Assembly: GCA_031549325.1 (NCBI GenBank)
Contig: JAVBQA010000062.1
Location: 1 to 49,304 of the forward strand
Direction: 5' to 3'
DNA length: 49,304 nt
DNA from: JAJDGF01 sp031549325
GTDB taxonomy: Bacteria; Bacillota; Clostridia; Christensenellales; Aristaeellaceae
Below are positions 41,440 through 49,304 of the stretch, piece after piece. The translations under genes were made by a program, and so were the position numbers. Below the pieces are notes generated by a model. The model had not been told where the DNA came from, made no database searches, and worked only from the letters and a program-made list of their open reading frames with translations. The first letter of the stretch is position 1. Every line of letters starts with the position of its first letter.

Positions 41440-41853
41440 ATGGATACGAAGAAGATGCTGGACAAGGCGGAGGCGCTGCTCGGGAAATGCGAGGTGGTCG
41501 TGCTCTCGTCGGTGAGTGGGCAAGGCGCGCCGCGGCCGTGCGTGGTGTCGAAGGTCAAAAACGAGGGGATCCGGAAGGTGTATATGTCCACCGGTCTGAA
41601 CGGCACGAAAGCGCGGCAATTCCTGAAGAACCCCAGGGCGGGGCTGTGCTATTGTCTGGATGGGGACAGCGTGACGATGACGGGCGAAGTTTCTGTGCTG
41701 ACGGATCCCACGACGAAGAAAGCCATGTGGGTAGAGGGGTTTGAGGCGCACTTTCCGGGCGGTGTTGAAGACCCGAATTACTGCGTGCTGGAGTTCCGGC
41801 CGGATGAGGCGACCCTCTGGATCGGGAGGGAGTTCGTGACACTGAAGCCGTAA
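41440..41853 (+). CDS. Pyridoxamine 5'-phosphate oxidase-fold protein, WYL-linked
   Basis: 137 residues from the ATG at 41440, with AAGGAGG upstream. Split-barrel flavin fold: VVVLSSVSGQGAPRPCVVSKV, KVYMSTGLNGTKARQFLKNPRAGLCY, VTMTGEVSVLTDPTTKKAMW and DPNYCVLEFRPDEATLWIG. Parallel in layout to the MarR-linked protein at 30507 (same blocks in the same order). Small flavin reductase-like or cofactor-binding stress protein; substrate unknown. Confidence 0.87.
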   Translation: MDTKKMLDKAEALLGKCEVVVLSSVSGQGAPRPCVVSKVKNEGIRKVYMSTGLNGTKARQFLKNPRAGLCYCLDGDSVTMTGEVSVLTDPTTKKAMWVEGFEAHFPGGVEDPNYCVLEFRPDEATLWIGREFVTLKP

Positions 41854-41892
41854 ACGGGGACTTGCAAGGGCGTCATGCCCCTGTCCTCCCAT

Positions 41893-42342
41893 TTAGCGCT
41901 TGAGCGCCAGCGCCATGCACGCCCAGCAGGCCAGCAGCCCGCCGCCGGTATCCGACCGCAGCGCCTCTGCGGCCAGCTGCCGCAGCCGCTTGTCATACAC
42001 CAGCCACAGCATCGGCGCGGCGTTCAGCTCCATCTGCTTCACGCCCTGGGTAAACAGCTCGAGCTCCGCCGGCGGCGCCTTGCGATCTTCGAGTTTCTGA
42101 AGCTGCTCGCCCAGGCCCTCCGGCTGGATCCGCCCCGCAGCCCATGTCCAGAACGCCTGCAGCGCCATTTGGGTGGGCCGAAGCCTCGCACGGCCGTCCT
42201 TCAGCTCCACGGTGAACCAGTCTGACGGCAGGATCTCGCCCGCATGCGCCGCCGAAAACAGCGCGCCGCCGCGGTCCTGATGCACCTTGGATCCCAGCAT
42301 CCGCTCGGCCTCGCGCCGCAGCGGATTCTCTCTACCAGACAA
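41893..42342 (-). CDS. Protein of unknown function coupled to nnr
   Basis: 149 residues if started at the TTG at 42342, which has TAAGGAGG nine bases upstream inside the end of nnr; the in-frame ATG at 42369 lies upstream of that site and would add nine residues. Soluble, helical, with ERMLGSKVHQDRGGALFSAAHAGEILPSDW and WAAGRIQPEGLGEQLQKLED, ending in ALRSDTGGGLLACWACMALALKR. I do not recognise a family. It overlaps the 3' end of nnr by 11 bases, so it is translationally coupled to it. Confidence 0.6.
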   Translation of the reverse strand: MSGRENPLRREAERMLGSKVHQDRGGALFSAAHAGEILPSDWFTVELKDGRARLRPTQMALQAFWTWAAGRIQPEGLGEQLQKLEDRKAPPAELELFTQGVKQMELNAAPMLWLVYDKRLRQLAAEALRSDTGGGLLACWACMALALKR

Positions 42343-43828
42343 GGCGAAACGCCTCCTTAAACTCCGCAATGATGTCCTCGGCCGTCATGGCGATCTCTCC
42401 CATGCGCGCCGCAGCGCACTCGCCCGCGCGCCCGTGCAGCTCGCTGCCCATGTAGGCGGCCTGCTCTGGGGGATGCCCCTGCGCCAGCAGCGCGCCGATC
42501 AGCCCGGTCAGCACATCCCCGCTGCCGCCCCTGGCCATGCCTGGGTGGCCGCTGATGCTGAGGTAAGTGCGATCGCCCGCGATCACGCTGGTCGCGCCCT
42601 TCAGCAGCGCCACCGGTCCCAGCGCGCGCAGCGCCTGCGCGTCGGAGACCGGGTCGGTCAGCGCACGCCCCAGCAGCCGTTTGGCCTCGCCCGGGTGGGG
42701 TGTCAGGATGTGGTGGGGCGACAGCAGCGCCTTGAGCACCGGGCTCCGCGAGATCAGGTTCAGCGCGTCCGCGTCGAAAACCGCGGGAAGACGGCTGGTC
42801 AGCACGGCTTCGACGACCGCCTCGGACGCGAAGCCGGACAACCCCGGCCCGATGGCGACGGCTGCCTTGCCGGGCAGGATTTGCTTTAGCATGGGCGCCG
42901 CTTCGCTCGAGAGCGCACCGTCCGCCTCGGGCAGCGGCACGCACATCGCGCAGGGCACCCGGATTTGGACGATATAAAGCAGCGACGCGGGGCAGGCCAC
43001 CGTCACCAGCCCGGCGCCGCCCCGCGTGGCCGCCGTGGCCGCCAGCACGCACGCGCCCGCCATCCCCCGGGAGCCGGCCACGATCAGCAGGTGGCCGTAA
43101 TCACCCTTGTGGCTGTTGCGCCTGCGGGGTTTGATCAGCGCCTGCAAGTCGTCGAGCTCAACCAGCCGCGCGGCGTCGCCGGGCGTGTCATGGATTCCGA
43201 TGGGGTGCACGTGAAGCTCGCCCGCCGCTTCCACGCCGTCCAGCAAAAAGTGCCCCAGTTTCCGGTGCTCGAAAGTCACCGTCACATCGGCGCAGAGCGC
43301 CTCGCCCAGCGCCTCGCCAGACTGGCCCGAGACGCCGCTTGGAATGTCCACGGCGATCACAAGCGCGCCGTTTGCCCGGTCGAGCGCCATGCGGCGGATC
43401 AGCCGGTTATACACGCCTTCAAGGGGCTTGTTCAGCCCGGTACCGAACAGCGCGTCCACCCACAGGTCGGGCTTGGGCAGGCCATCCAGCGCGTTGACAT
43501 CGTGAAAAAACACCCGGGGCGTGTCGTGTGCGCGCCGGCAGTTGGCCTGCGCATCGCCGCGCAGCCGGGCTTCGTCGGCCGCCGAGATCACAATCGCCCT
43601 GCCGCCGCGGTCGGCGAACAGCCGCGCCGCCGCATAGCCGTCGCCGCCGTTGTTCCCGGGCCCGCATGCGAAGCACACGGCGTGGCCGGGGCAGCCGGAA
43701 AGCCTCTCTTCAATCACATCCACAAGGCCCGTGGCCGCGCGCTCCATCAGCTGAATGGGCGGCGCGCCGGTCTGAAAGTGACGCGCTTCCAGCGCGCGCA
43801 TCTGCTCGGGCGAAACAACAGGCAACAT
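42332..43828 (-). CDS. nnr: Bifunctional NAD(P)H-hydrate repair enzyme
   Basis: Repairs hydrated NADH/NADPH: the N-terminal epimerase interconverts R and S forms, the C-terminal ADP-dependent dehydratase restores NAD(P)H. 498 residues. Epimerase part 1-215: PEQMRALEARHF, CGPGNNGGDGYAAARLF, VDALFGTGL and AVDIPSGVSG. Dehydratase part 220-498: KGDYGHLLIVAGSRGMAGA, AVAIGPGLSG, LTPHPGEAKRLLG, LLKGATSVI and the catalytic GGSGDVLTG. The ATG at 43828 is followed by MLPVVSPEQM. Its ribosome binding site lies partly inside a perfect hairpin (43833-43862). Rubrerythrin precedes it by 62 bases. Confidence 0.95.
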   Translation of the reverse strand: MLPVVSPEQMRALEARHFQTGAPPIQLMERAATGLVDVIEERLSGCPGHAVCFACGPGNNGGDGYAAARLFADRGGRAIVISAADEARLRGDAQANCRRAHDTPRVFFHDVNALDGLPKPDLWVDALFGTGLNKPLEGVYNRLIRRMALDRANGALVIAVDIPSGVSGQSGEALGEALCADVTVTFEHRKLGHFLLDGVEAAGELHVHPIGIHDTPGDAARLVELDDLQALIKPRRRNSHKGDYGHLLIVAGSRGMAGACVLAATAATRGGAGLVTVACPASLLYIVQIRVPCAMCVPLPEADGALSSEAAPMLKQILPGKAAVAIGPGLSGFASEAVVEAVLTSRLPAVFDADALNLISRSPVLKALLSPHHILTPHPGEAKRLLGRALTDPVSDAQALRALGPVALLKGATSVIAGDRTYLSISGHPGMARGGSGDVLTGLIGALLAQGHPPEQAAYMGSELHGRAGECAAARMGEIAMTAEDIIAEFKEAFRLVW

Positions 43829-43832
43829 AAAG

Positions 43833-43862
43833 GGCCATCCTCCCTATCTGGACAGGATGGCC
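43833..43862 (-). promoter_or_regulatory. Hairpin over the nnr ribosome binding site
   Basis: GGCCATCCT (43862-43854 on the minus strand) pairs perfectly with AGGATGGCC (43841-43833), 12-base loop. The GGGAGG ribosome binding site (43844-43839) is half in the stem, and the ATG follows five bases later. No U-run, so it is not a terminator. Confidence 0.6.
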
Positions 43863-43890
43863 TCATTGTACACCAAGGTCGGGGTTTTGT

Positions 43891-44481
43891 CTATTGGAAC
43901 GGCGTCAGCGACTCGCGGATGAAGTAGCCCTGCTCGTGCTCGCAAACCGGGCACTTGCCGGGGGCCTGGGAGCCATCGTGGATGTGGCCGCAGTTCAGGC
44001 ACAGCCACTTCATCGGCGCGTCCTCGCGGAACAGCTTGTCCTGCTCCAGCAACTGGGTGAAGCGCGCAAAGCGCTGGGCGTGGGTCTGCTCAATGGCGGC
44101 GATGGACGTAAACTTATAGGCGATCTCGGGGAAACCTTCATCCAGCGCGGTTTGGGCAAACATGGGGTAGATGGTGGCGTGCTCGGCCAGCTCGTTTTTG
44201 TTCGCCTCCTTCAGCAGGCCGAGTGGGTCGGGTGGGTTGAAAATCGGGTAATCGGCGGTGATGGACAGTTGTTCGCCATCCTTGCCAGAAAGCAGCTTCC
44301 AGTAGATCTCGGCGTGCTCCTTCTCTTGCTGCGCGGTGAACTGAAACGTCTGCTCGATGACATACAGCTTCTGCTGCTTGGCCAGCCCCGCGGCGAAGGT
44401 ATAGCGGCTCCACGCCTGACTCTCGCCCGCGAATGCCTTCAGCAGATTGGCGCGGGTGCAGCTGGTCAGAAAATCGGCCAT
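43891..44481 (-). CDS. rbr: Rubrerythrin
   Basis: 196 residues. Di-iron four-helix bundle with ligands in AFAGESQAWSRYTF, FQFTAQQEKEHAEIYW (E..EH), NELAEHATIYPMF and AIEQTHAQRFARF, followed by a C-terminal rubredoxin-like Fe(SCys)4 domain with CLNCGHIHDGSQAPGKCPVC. Reduces hydrogen peroxide in anaerobes. GGGAGGG lies before the ATG. The organism is thus likely anaerobic. Gene order rbr-nnr is same-strand, with 62 bases between. Confidence 0.96.
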   Translation of the reverse strand: MADFLTSCTRANLLKAFAGESQAWSRYTFAAGLAKQQKLYVIEQTFQFTAQQEKEHAEIYWKLLSGKDGEQLSITADYPIFNPPDPLGLLKEANKNELAEHATIYPMFAQTALDEGFPEIAYKFTSIAAIEQTHAQRFARFTQLLEQDKLFREDAPMKWLCLNCGHIHDGSQAPGKCPVCEHEQGYFIRESLTPFQ

Positions 44482-44517
44482 GATGAATCCCTCCCAATGT
44501 CAAATCCTTCGGATTCA

Positions 44518-45285
44518 TTATGGCGCTTTTCGCGCGTCGGCATTCGCCCTGGACACTTCCGCGATCGTGCGCACGATGGCTTCGGGCAGCTGCACGGCGA
44601 GCACGCACAGCAGTTCCTCGGGCGCGGCCCTGGCGTCGTCCCGAATCTCACCCGGGCGCGCGTTGGACGCCTCGTAATCCACAAACACGGATAAAATCGG
44701 CGCGTTGTCTTCCTTGACTTCGGTGATGTCGGCAAGCCCTTCCATAAAAGCCGCCATCGCCTGCGCGGTCTCGCGCGGGTGGCCGTCTGCGCCGTCCGCC
44801 CAGCGGTTGAGCACGACCGCGTTCCAGTGCAGCTGGGTTCGAATCCGCCCGGCGTGCATGGTCAGCGTGCAGTCGGCATTGGGCCAGTCGGTGTCGGGGG
44901 CCAGCAGCGCGGCTACCTGCTCGAGCAGCGTCAGCGCATCTTTGGCCTGGTCGCCCGTCAGCAGCACCTGACCCTCGCCCATCAGGCTGCAATGCAGCGC
45001 GATGCGCTCGCCCACCCGGACCAACCCCATGTCGAACATGCGCACGCCCATGGCGAACAAATCCACATACAGCGCTTCGCCCTCCGGCCAGGCCAGATAC
45101 TCGACCTCGGGAACCAACGCGTCGGCAAGCTCGGAAAACCAGCGGTCGAATGGCTCGGTCACGATGCCCTTGGCGTTTACGGACAGATGCAGTTTGCAGC
45201 GGAACGCAGGAGCGTCCTGCGAAGCCAGCGCGTGCACCGGCAACAGGCAGACGAGCACCAGCATCACAACGATTCTTCGCAACAT
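44518..45285 (-). CDS. Exported protein of unknown function
   Basis: 255 residues with a signal peptide of about 22 residues (RRIVVMLVLVCLLPVHALAS, cleavage near ALAS-QD). The mature part alternates short beta-strands (FRCKLHLSVNAKGIVTEPFDRWF, RIALHCSLMGEGQVLLTG, CTLTMHAGRIRTQLHW) in a manner like a periplasmic/exported lipoprotein-type sensor. I recognise no family. It lies between the transglutaminase operon and rbr on the same strand. Codon use is like the neighbours. Confidence 0.7.
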   Translation of the reverse strand: MLRRIVVMLVLVCLLPVHALASQDAPAFRCKLHLSVNAKGIVTEPFDRWFSELADALVPEVEYLAWPEGEALYVDLFAMGVRMFDMGLVRVGERIALHCSLMGEGQVLLTGDQAKDALTLLEQVAALLAPDTDWPNADCTLTMHAGRIRTQLHWNAVVLNRWADGADGHPRETAQAMAAFMEGLADITEVKEDNAPILSVFVDYEASNARPGEIRDDARAAPEELLCVLAVQLPEAIVRTIAEVSRANADARKAP

Positions 45286-45305
45286 GGGCAGCCCCCCTTA
45301 CGAAT

Positions 45306-45337
45306 ATACAACCCTACCGACTCCGGTAAGGTTGTAT
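45306..45337. repeat. Inverted repeat between exported protein and transglutaminase genes
   Basis: ATACAACCCTACCG (45306-45319) and CGGTAAGGTTGTAT (45324-45337) form a 14-pair stem with one mismatch and a four-base loop. T-richness after it is modest on both strands (TTCTTTAT on plus), so it may be a weak terminator for the leftward operon. Confidence 0.5.
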
Positions 45338-45414
45338 TCTTTATGCGCTCTGGTATGGGGGGATGCTTGTCAACCGTTCAAAATTACTCGGCAAGAAAAT
45401 TCGGTGACAAAGAG

Positions 45415-47772
45415 CTACGGTATGTGTGTGGTGTCGCCCAGACCGCGGACGATGCGCTGGCGGTACCAGCTCAGCTTCTCCAGCGGCTTCAGCGCCTTCA
45501 GCTGGCGCTGGTAAGCCTGCTGCGCCTGCTTATAGACGGCGCTTTCGGGTTTCTTATGGGCATACCGGCTCAGCGACATCTGCTGCGCCACGTAGGCGAA
45601 CTCGTCCCCGCAGACGCCCGCTTCTTTCAGGCGTCTGGCGAACTGGTCGGGGGTTTCGTCGGCGTTCGGGGCCTGCCCCTGCTCCAGCAGCAGCCCGAGC
45701 AGCGCGCGGTACCAGATGGCCAGCCGCTCGTCGCCCCCGGCGGCCTTAGACCGCCGGACGGGATCGGAGGCGTCCAGCCGGCGCTTGAGCAGGTAGCCGC
45801 CGCCGCCCAGCGTGCCCAAGCCGAGCAGCAGCCACAGCCACCAGAGATTGGGCTGTTGATCGCCCGCGCCGTCCTCGTCATCCGATCCGGCGTCCGAGGC
45901 GTTGTCCTGCTGGTCGTCGGGCGTCAGCTCGCCATCGTTCTCGTCGCCCGCGCCCGGATCGTCCTCGCCCGGGTCGTCGCTCAGGTCTTCTTCGGGGGGC
46001 GGGGTTTCCTCGGGCTGCTCGTCCTGCGGGTCCTCCTCGGGCGGGTCGTCTTCCTGCTGTTGGTCGTCCTCGGGGGGCGGGGTTTCCTCGGGCTGGTCGG
46101 GCTGCTGGGGCGTTTCGCCGCCCTGGCCGCCGCCCTCCTGGCTGGTCTCGTCGCCCGGCGTGGGGTTGAATGTCACCCAGCCGACGCCTTTGAAGTAAAT
46201 CTCCACCCAGGCGTGCGCGTTGTGCCCGGTGACCAGCGTGCCGTCTTCGCCGCCCGGCGGCGCCATGTATCCCTCAATGTAGCGCGAGGGCAGACCGATC
46301 ATGCGCGCCATGACCGCCATGGCGGACGCGAAATAGCTGCAGTAGCCCTTCTTCTCGGTCAGCAGGAAGTAGCTGACAAAATCCCGGTTCTGCGGGGGGT
46401 AGGGCACGTCCAGCGAATAGGTATAGCTATTCATCAGGTGTTTCTGCAGCAGCAGCGCCTTTTGGTAGGGGGTCTTGCCGCCCTTGGTCACCTGCTGGGC
46501 CAGCTGATAGACCTCGCTCTCGATGCCCTTGGGGAGCGAAGTGTATTCGGCGGCCGCGGCGTCGTAATACGGGTCGCGCCCCTGCTCTTTTTCAGAAAGC
46601 AGCTGGTCGAGCGCCTTGGTGTCGCCGGTGGGCAGCAGCGCGCTGAAGCTGTAGTGGTCGCCCGTCTCGACGCCTCGGGTGATGAACACCTCGCCGGAGG
46701 AGTTGAAGTAGACCGCGGCGTCCGGCGTTCCCTCGAGTTCCTGCAACCGGTGCGGCACAAACAGCGTGGAAATGCCCTCGGAAACCATCGTCACCTGGCC
46801 GTCCACGCGCTTGAACGCCTTGCCCAGCTCGTCGCTCTCCAACCGCGCCGAGTCGAAGATCTGGTCGCGGGCGCCGCGCTTGGTGGGGTCCACAAACAGG
46901 TAGCGGTTGTTGATGGCGCTGTTGGTCCAGGCGTAGCTGGTGTAAGTGCGCTTGATCGCACCGCGCAGCAGCAGCATGTCGTCCGACTGCACCAGCATCA
47001 CCGGGTGGTCGCTGGGGTCGGCCGGGCCGCCCAGGGGTTCCCCCATGGGCTGGAAGCCGTCCGGGTACAGCGAATACGTGACGCGGGTTTCCGTGAACAT
47101 GAAGTAGTTGTAGAACATCTGCCGCACGCGGTCGGCGGCGTCCTTGAGGGGCTCCCAGGTGGGGTTTCCCGCGGGCAGCAGCAGATAGGCGATCAGCGCC
47201 ACCAGGACGGCGGCGGGCAGCGCGCGCACATAGGGCAGTTTCTCGTCGGAGGAGCGGGTGAACATCATCACCAGCGAGGCCACGGCCGGGATCACATACT
47301 GGGGCGTCAGCCGGTTGTCCACCAGCCAGCTGCCCATCATGACCACCAGCGACAGCGTCAGCGCCGGGTAGACCCCGCCGCTCATGCGGCTCATCCAGTG
47401 GATGGCCGCTGTCAGCAGCAGCCCCAGACACAGCGCGATGGCCAGCGAATGCTCGGTCAGCATGGCCTGGCCGCCGGACAGATAGTCCGCCAGCGCGGCA
47501 AACAGCGCGCCCAGCTGCTGGAACGGCTTTGCGGGGGCCAGCCCCCAGATCAACAGCAGTCCGGCGCTGAGGCCGCAGGAAGCCAGCAGCCCCATGCGCG
47601 AGTACGCACCGAGGCTCAGCAGCAGCGCGACAGCCGCGCAAAACCCATAGACCGTGTGCGCGGGGGCATGCAGCCCCATCGCGTCCGCGATCATCATGGT
47701 CAGTGAGCCGCCCAGCCCCACCGCGATCAGCAGCGAGCCCAGCAGCTCCAACAGTCTTGCGCGTCTAGCCAT
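45415..47772 (-). CDS. Membrane-anchored transglutaminase-like protein (TgpA type)
   Basis: 785 residues. Up to six or more membrane segments in the first 230 residues (for example GSLLIAVGLGGSLTMMIAD and ALIAYLLLPAG) form the DUF3488-type part. An extracellular region leads to the transglutaminase core with the Cys-His-Asp triad: KKGYCSYFASAMAVMARMIG (Cys near residue 478), HNAHAWVEIYF (His near 518) and WVTFNPTPGD (Asp near 535). A highly acidic, Pro/Gln-rich linker (about 540-640) comes next, then a final membrane helix (WWLWLLLGLGTLGGGGYLL) and a cytoplasmic DUF4129-like tail. Overlaps the DUF58 gene by eight bases. The family is linked to MoxR chaperones; its natural substrate is unknown. 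Confidence 0.88.
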   Translation of the reverse strand: MARRARLLELLGSLLIAVGLGGSLTMMIADAMGLHAPAHTVYGFCAAVALLLSLGAYSRMGLLASCGLSAGLLLIWGLAPAKPFQQLGALFAALADYLSGGQAMLTEHSLAIALCLGLLLTAAIHWMSRMSGGVYPALTLSLVVMMGSWLVDNRLTPQYVIPAVASLVMMFTRSSDEKLPYVRALPAAVLVALIAYLLLPAGNPTWEPLKDAADRVRQMFYNYFMFTETRVTYSLYPDGFQPMGEPLGGPADPSDHPVMLVQSDDMLLLRGAIKRTYTSYAWTNSAINNRYLFVDPTKRGARDQIFDSARLESDELGKAFKRVDGQVTMVSEGISTLFVPHRLQELEGTPDAAVYFNSSGEVFITRGVETGDHYSFSALLPTGDTKALDQLLSEKEQGRDPYYDAAAAEYTSLPKGIESEVYQLAQQVTKGGKTPYQKALLLQKHLMNSYTYSLDVPYPPQNRDFVSYFLLTEKKGYCSYFASAMAVMARMIGLPSRYIEGYMAPPGGEDGTLVTGHNAHAWVEIYFKGVGWVTFNPTPGDETSQEGGGQGGETPQQPDQPEETPPPEDDQQQEDDPPEEDPQDEQPEETPPPEEDLSDDPGEDDPGAGDENDGELTPDDQQDNASDAGSDDEDGAGDQQPNLWWLWLLLGLGTLGGGGYLLKRRLDASDPVRRSKAAGGDERLAIWYRALLGLLLEQGQAPNADETPDQFARRLKEAGVCGDEFAYVAQQMSLSRYAHKKPESAVYKQAQQAYQRQLKALKPLEKLSWYRQRIVRGLGDTTHIP

Positions 47773-48955
47773 AGCTCACCTGCAGCGATTCTTCGTTTAG
47801 GCCCTTGTCCCAGGGGTCGATCCGGTGCGCCTGGATGCCCATCAGCTTCAGGCGCTGCAGCATCTCCATGGCTTCGCTCCGGTGGGTTTCGGTGATCCAG
47901 CACACGCTGACTTGCATGCCGTAGCGCCTAAGATGCTCGGCCACTTCGCAGGTTCTGGGCGTCAGCCGGGATGTGATCAGCACGGCGCCGCCGGTTCTTT
48001 GCATCCGCCGCATCTCGAGCGCCAGCACCTGATCATAAGGATAAGGGCTGTCGAAGGAAACCCGCATCAGCGCATCCAAAAATGGGGGGGACGCGTGCTC
48101 GTTGATGCCGGAGATCTCGGAAGGCCTTTCGCACATCAGCGGCATCCGCACCGGATACCCGGCCGACAGCTGCGCCAGCGCCACGCTGGCCGCGGTTTCC
48201 CGGATCGCGTCCATCAGCGTCAGCGCCTGGCTGCGCATGAAATTGATCGGGCTGAGGTCGGGCAGGATCAGCGTGTCCGGGCGGGTGGACTCCTCATAGG
48301 TGCGCACCATCAGCTCGCGCTTGCGCACCGACAGCTTCCAGTGGATCCGCTTCAGCGGGTCGCCCGCGCGGTAGCCGCGCACGTCGGACGGCGAAGCCGT
48401 GTCCTCGGTCATGCGGGTGATCTTGCTGGTCTCGCTGTCGCCCGCGTGCAGCTCCATGGGCGGCAGCTTGGTGATGCTGGGGTGGATCTCGAGCAGCGCC
48501 TGGTGGCCGGCCAGGCCGCGCGTAAAGCTGAACAACTGAAAGATGTCGCACGCGCGAACGCCCGCCACGCCCACATGGAACACGCCGATGTGAGGGCAGG
48601 GCAGCTCGTACTTGAATTCTTTTTGCATGAAGGGCGCGAGGGACACCTCCATGGTTTCATGGGCGCGATCGTCTTCGGGCACCCGCATGACCAGCTGAAA
48701 GCTGCGCACCGGCAGAAAACTGTAATAGCGAACGCGCACGGTCAGCGGCGCGCCCTGGCCGCGCGTCAGCTTGCGCTTGGGGGCGTCCATCTCCACACGC
48801 ACCGTGAACAGCGCCATCAGCACCGACAGCGCGCCCAGCCCCAGCATCATCAGCATGGCGAAGAGCAGCAAATAATAGATGGCCGCGCCCGTGGAGAGCG
48901 CAACCACCAGCAGCGTGACTCCGCACAGCAGGAAGCCAAGTGATCGTGCGTTCAT
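47765..48955 (-). CDS. DUF58 membrane protein
   Basis: 396 residues. Two N-terminal membrane helices (residues 5-50), then a beta-rich part and the DUF58 core with the diagnostic SDVRGYRAGDPLKRIHWKLSVRKRELMVRTYE near residue 190, followed by a vWA-like fold (DTLILPDLS, GGAVLITSRLT). DUF58 proteins co-occur with MoxR ATPases and transglutaminase-like proteins. Overlaps the MoxR stop (ATGA) and the transglutaminase start by eight bases, so the three are one translationally coupled unit. Confidence 0.92.
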   Translation of the reverse strand: MNARSLGFLLCGVTLLVVALSTGAAIYYLLLFAMLMMLGLGALSVLMALFTVRVEMDAPKRKLTRGQGAPLTVRVRYYSFLPVRSFQLVMRVPEDDRAHETMEVSLAPFMQKEFKYELPCPHIGVFHVGVAGVRACDIFQLFSFTRGLAGHQALLEIHPSITKLPPMELHAGDSETSKITRMTEDTASPSDVRGYRAGDPLKRIHWKLSVRKRELMVRTYEESTRPDTLILPDLSPINFMRSQALTLMDAIRETAASVALAQLSAGYPVRMPLMCERPSEISGINEHASPPFLDALMRVSFDSPYPYDQVLALEMRRMQRTGGAVLITSRLTPRTCEVAEHLRRYGMQVSVCWITETHRSEAMEMLQRLKLMGIQAHRIDPWDKGLNEESLQVSYG

Positions 48956-49304
48956 GCGAGCTTGACCGGCACCTGCACCGAGCTGATCAGCGACGCCAGC
49001 GCGCGCTCGGTGGTGATGTTGCGCATGCGCGCCTCGGGGCTGAGCATAATGCGGTGGGACAGCACGGGCGTGGCCATCTGCTGCACGTCCTCCGGCAGCA
49101 CATAGTCGCGGCCCTGGAGCAGCGCGCGGGCCTGACCGGCCCGCAACAGAGAGATGCTGGCGCGGGTGGAGATGCCCAGGGACAGCCCGCTGAACTTGCG
49201 GCTGGCTTGGGCGATCAGCGAGATATAGGTGCGCACTTCCTTGCTGGCGTACACGTCGTTCACCCGCTGCTGCAGCACCAGAATGTCCTGGGTGGAGCAG
49301 ATGG
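48952..49304 (-). CDS. MoxR-family AAA ATPase, 3' part
   Basis: Cut by the window end: the frame is open to base 49304, so only the C-terminal ~117 residues are visible. They are the lid domain after the Walker motifs: VYASKEVRTYISLIAQASRK, LSLGISTRASISLLRAGQARALLQGRDYVLPEDVQ with the sensor-2 arginine in STRAS, and HRIMLSPEARM. MoxR ATPases act as chaperones for metal or vWA proteins; here the partner is the DUF58 protein whose start overlaps the stop codon. Confidence 0.88.
   Translation of the reverse strand, partial: ICSTQDILVLQQRVNDVYASKEVRTYISLIAQASRKFSGLSLGISTRASISLLRAGQARALLQGRDYVLPEDVQQMATPVLSHRIMLSPEARMRNITTERALASLISSVQVPVKLA

Overview
The window is a GC-rich chromosomal segment of a low-GC-phylum type (Firmicutes/Clostridia) bacterium that probably forms endospores. 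The evidence is SpoIIID next to an MreB-type gene, a GlpP-type antiterminator, small SRP RNA, a potABCD operon led by an XRE-cupin regulator, a Clostridia-like short AlaRS, strong AGGAGG ribosome binding sites and sigma-A promoters. Genus cannot be fixed by reading; a gut-type high-GC Clostridia lineage is an inference. No phage, transposon, CRISPR or tRNA gene was seen.

Layout: (1) 1-3050, rightward: threonine aldolase (5' cut by the window), thiamine pyrophosphokinase and a two-domain PPK2 enzyme with its own promoter and terminator. (2) 3091-18748: a leftward unknown gene, a ~700-base AT-richer leader, then one 14.2 kb gene for a secreted giant adhesin of about 31 Cna-B-like, two SpaA-like and four SdrD B-like domains. 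It stops inside a fifth SdrD domain at an apparent 8-base hairpin insertion, with no sortase signal. (3) 18756-23177, leftward: polyamine uptake operon (regulator-potA-potB-potC-potD) with a clear promoter and a palindromic operator. (4) 23350-33534, leftward housekeeping: a candidate 6S RNA, phosphoesterase-glpP, SRP RNA, deoD-asnA, glycerol-1-phosphate dehydrogenase, short alaS, a MarR-PPOX pair, a YgjP-type metalloprotease, an MreB paralogue and spoIIID.

(5) 33529-36419, leftward: three tightly packed genes (UDP-glucuronate 4-epimerase-like, a GHMP kinase with a galacturonokinase-type motif, a nucleotidyltransferase) that together look like a UDP-galacturonate module. Divergent from it is fucI (L-fucose isomerase). 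Together with the adhesin this suggests a host- or plant-glycan environment. (6) 38665-41853: an AraC regulator, a small membrane protein, and a WYL regulator-PPOX pair. (7) 41893-49304, leftward: an unknown protein, the NAD(P)HX repair enzyme, rubrerythrin, an exported protein, and a MoxR-DUF58-transglutaminase membrane module (MoxR is cut by the window end).

The most interesting items are the giant adhesin (its broken 3' end, apparent loss of isopeptide residues in some repeats, and block duplications), the UDP-galacturonate module, the candidate 6S RNA, and a pair of 13-base direct repeats 21 bp apart in front of the WYL regulator.
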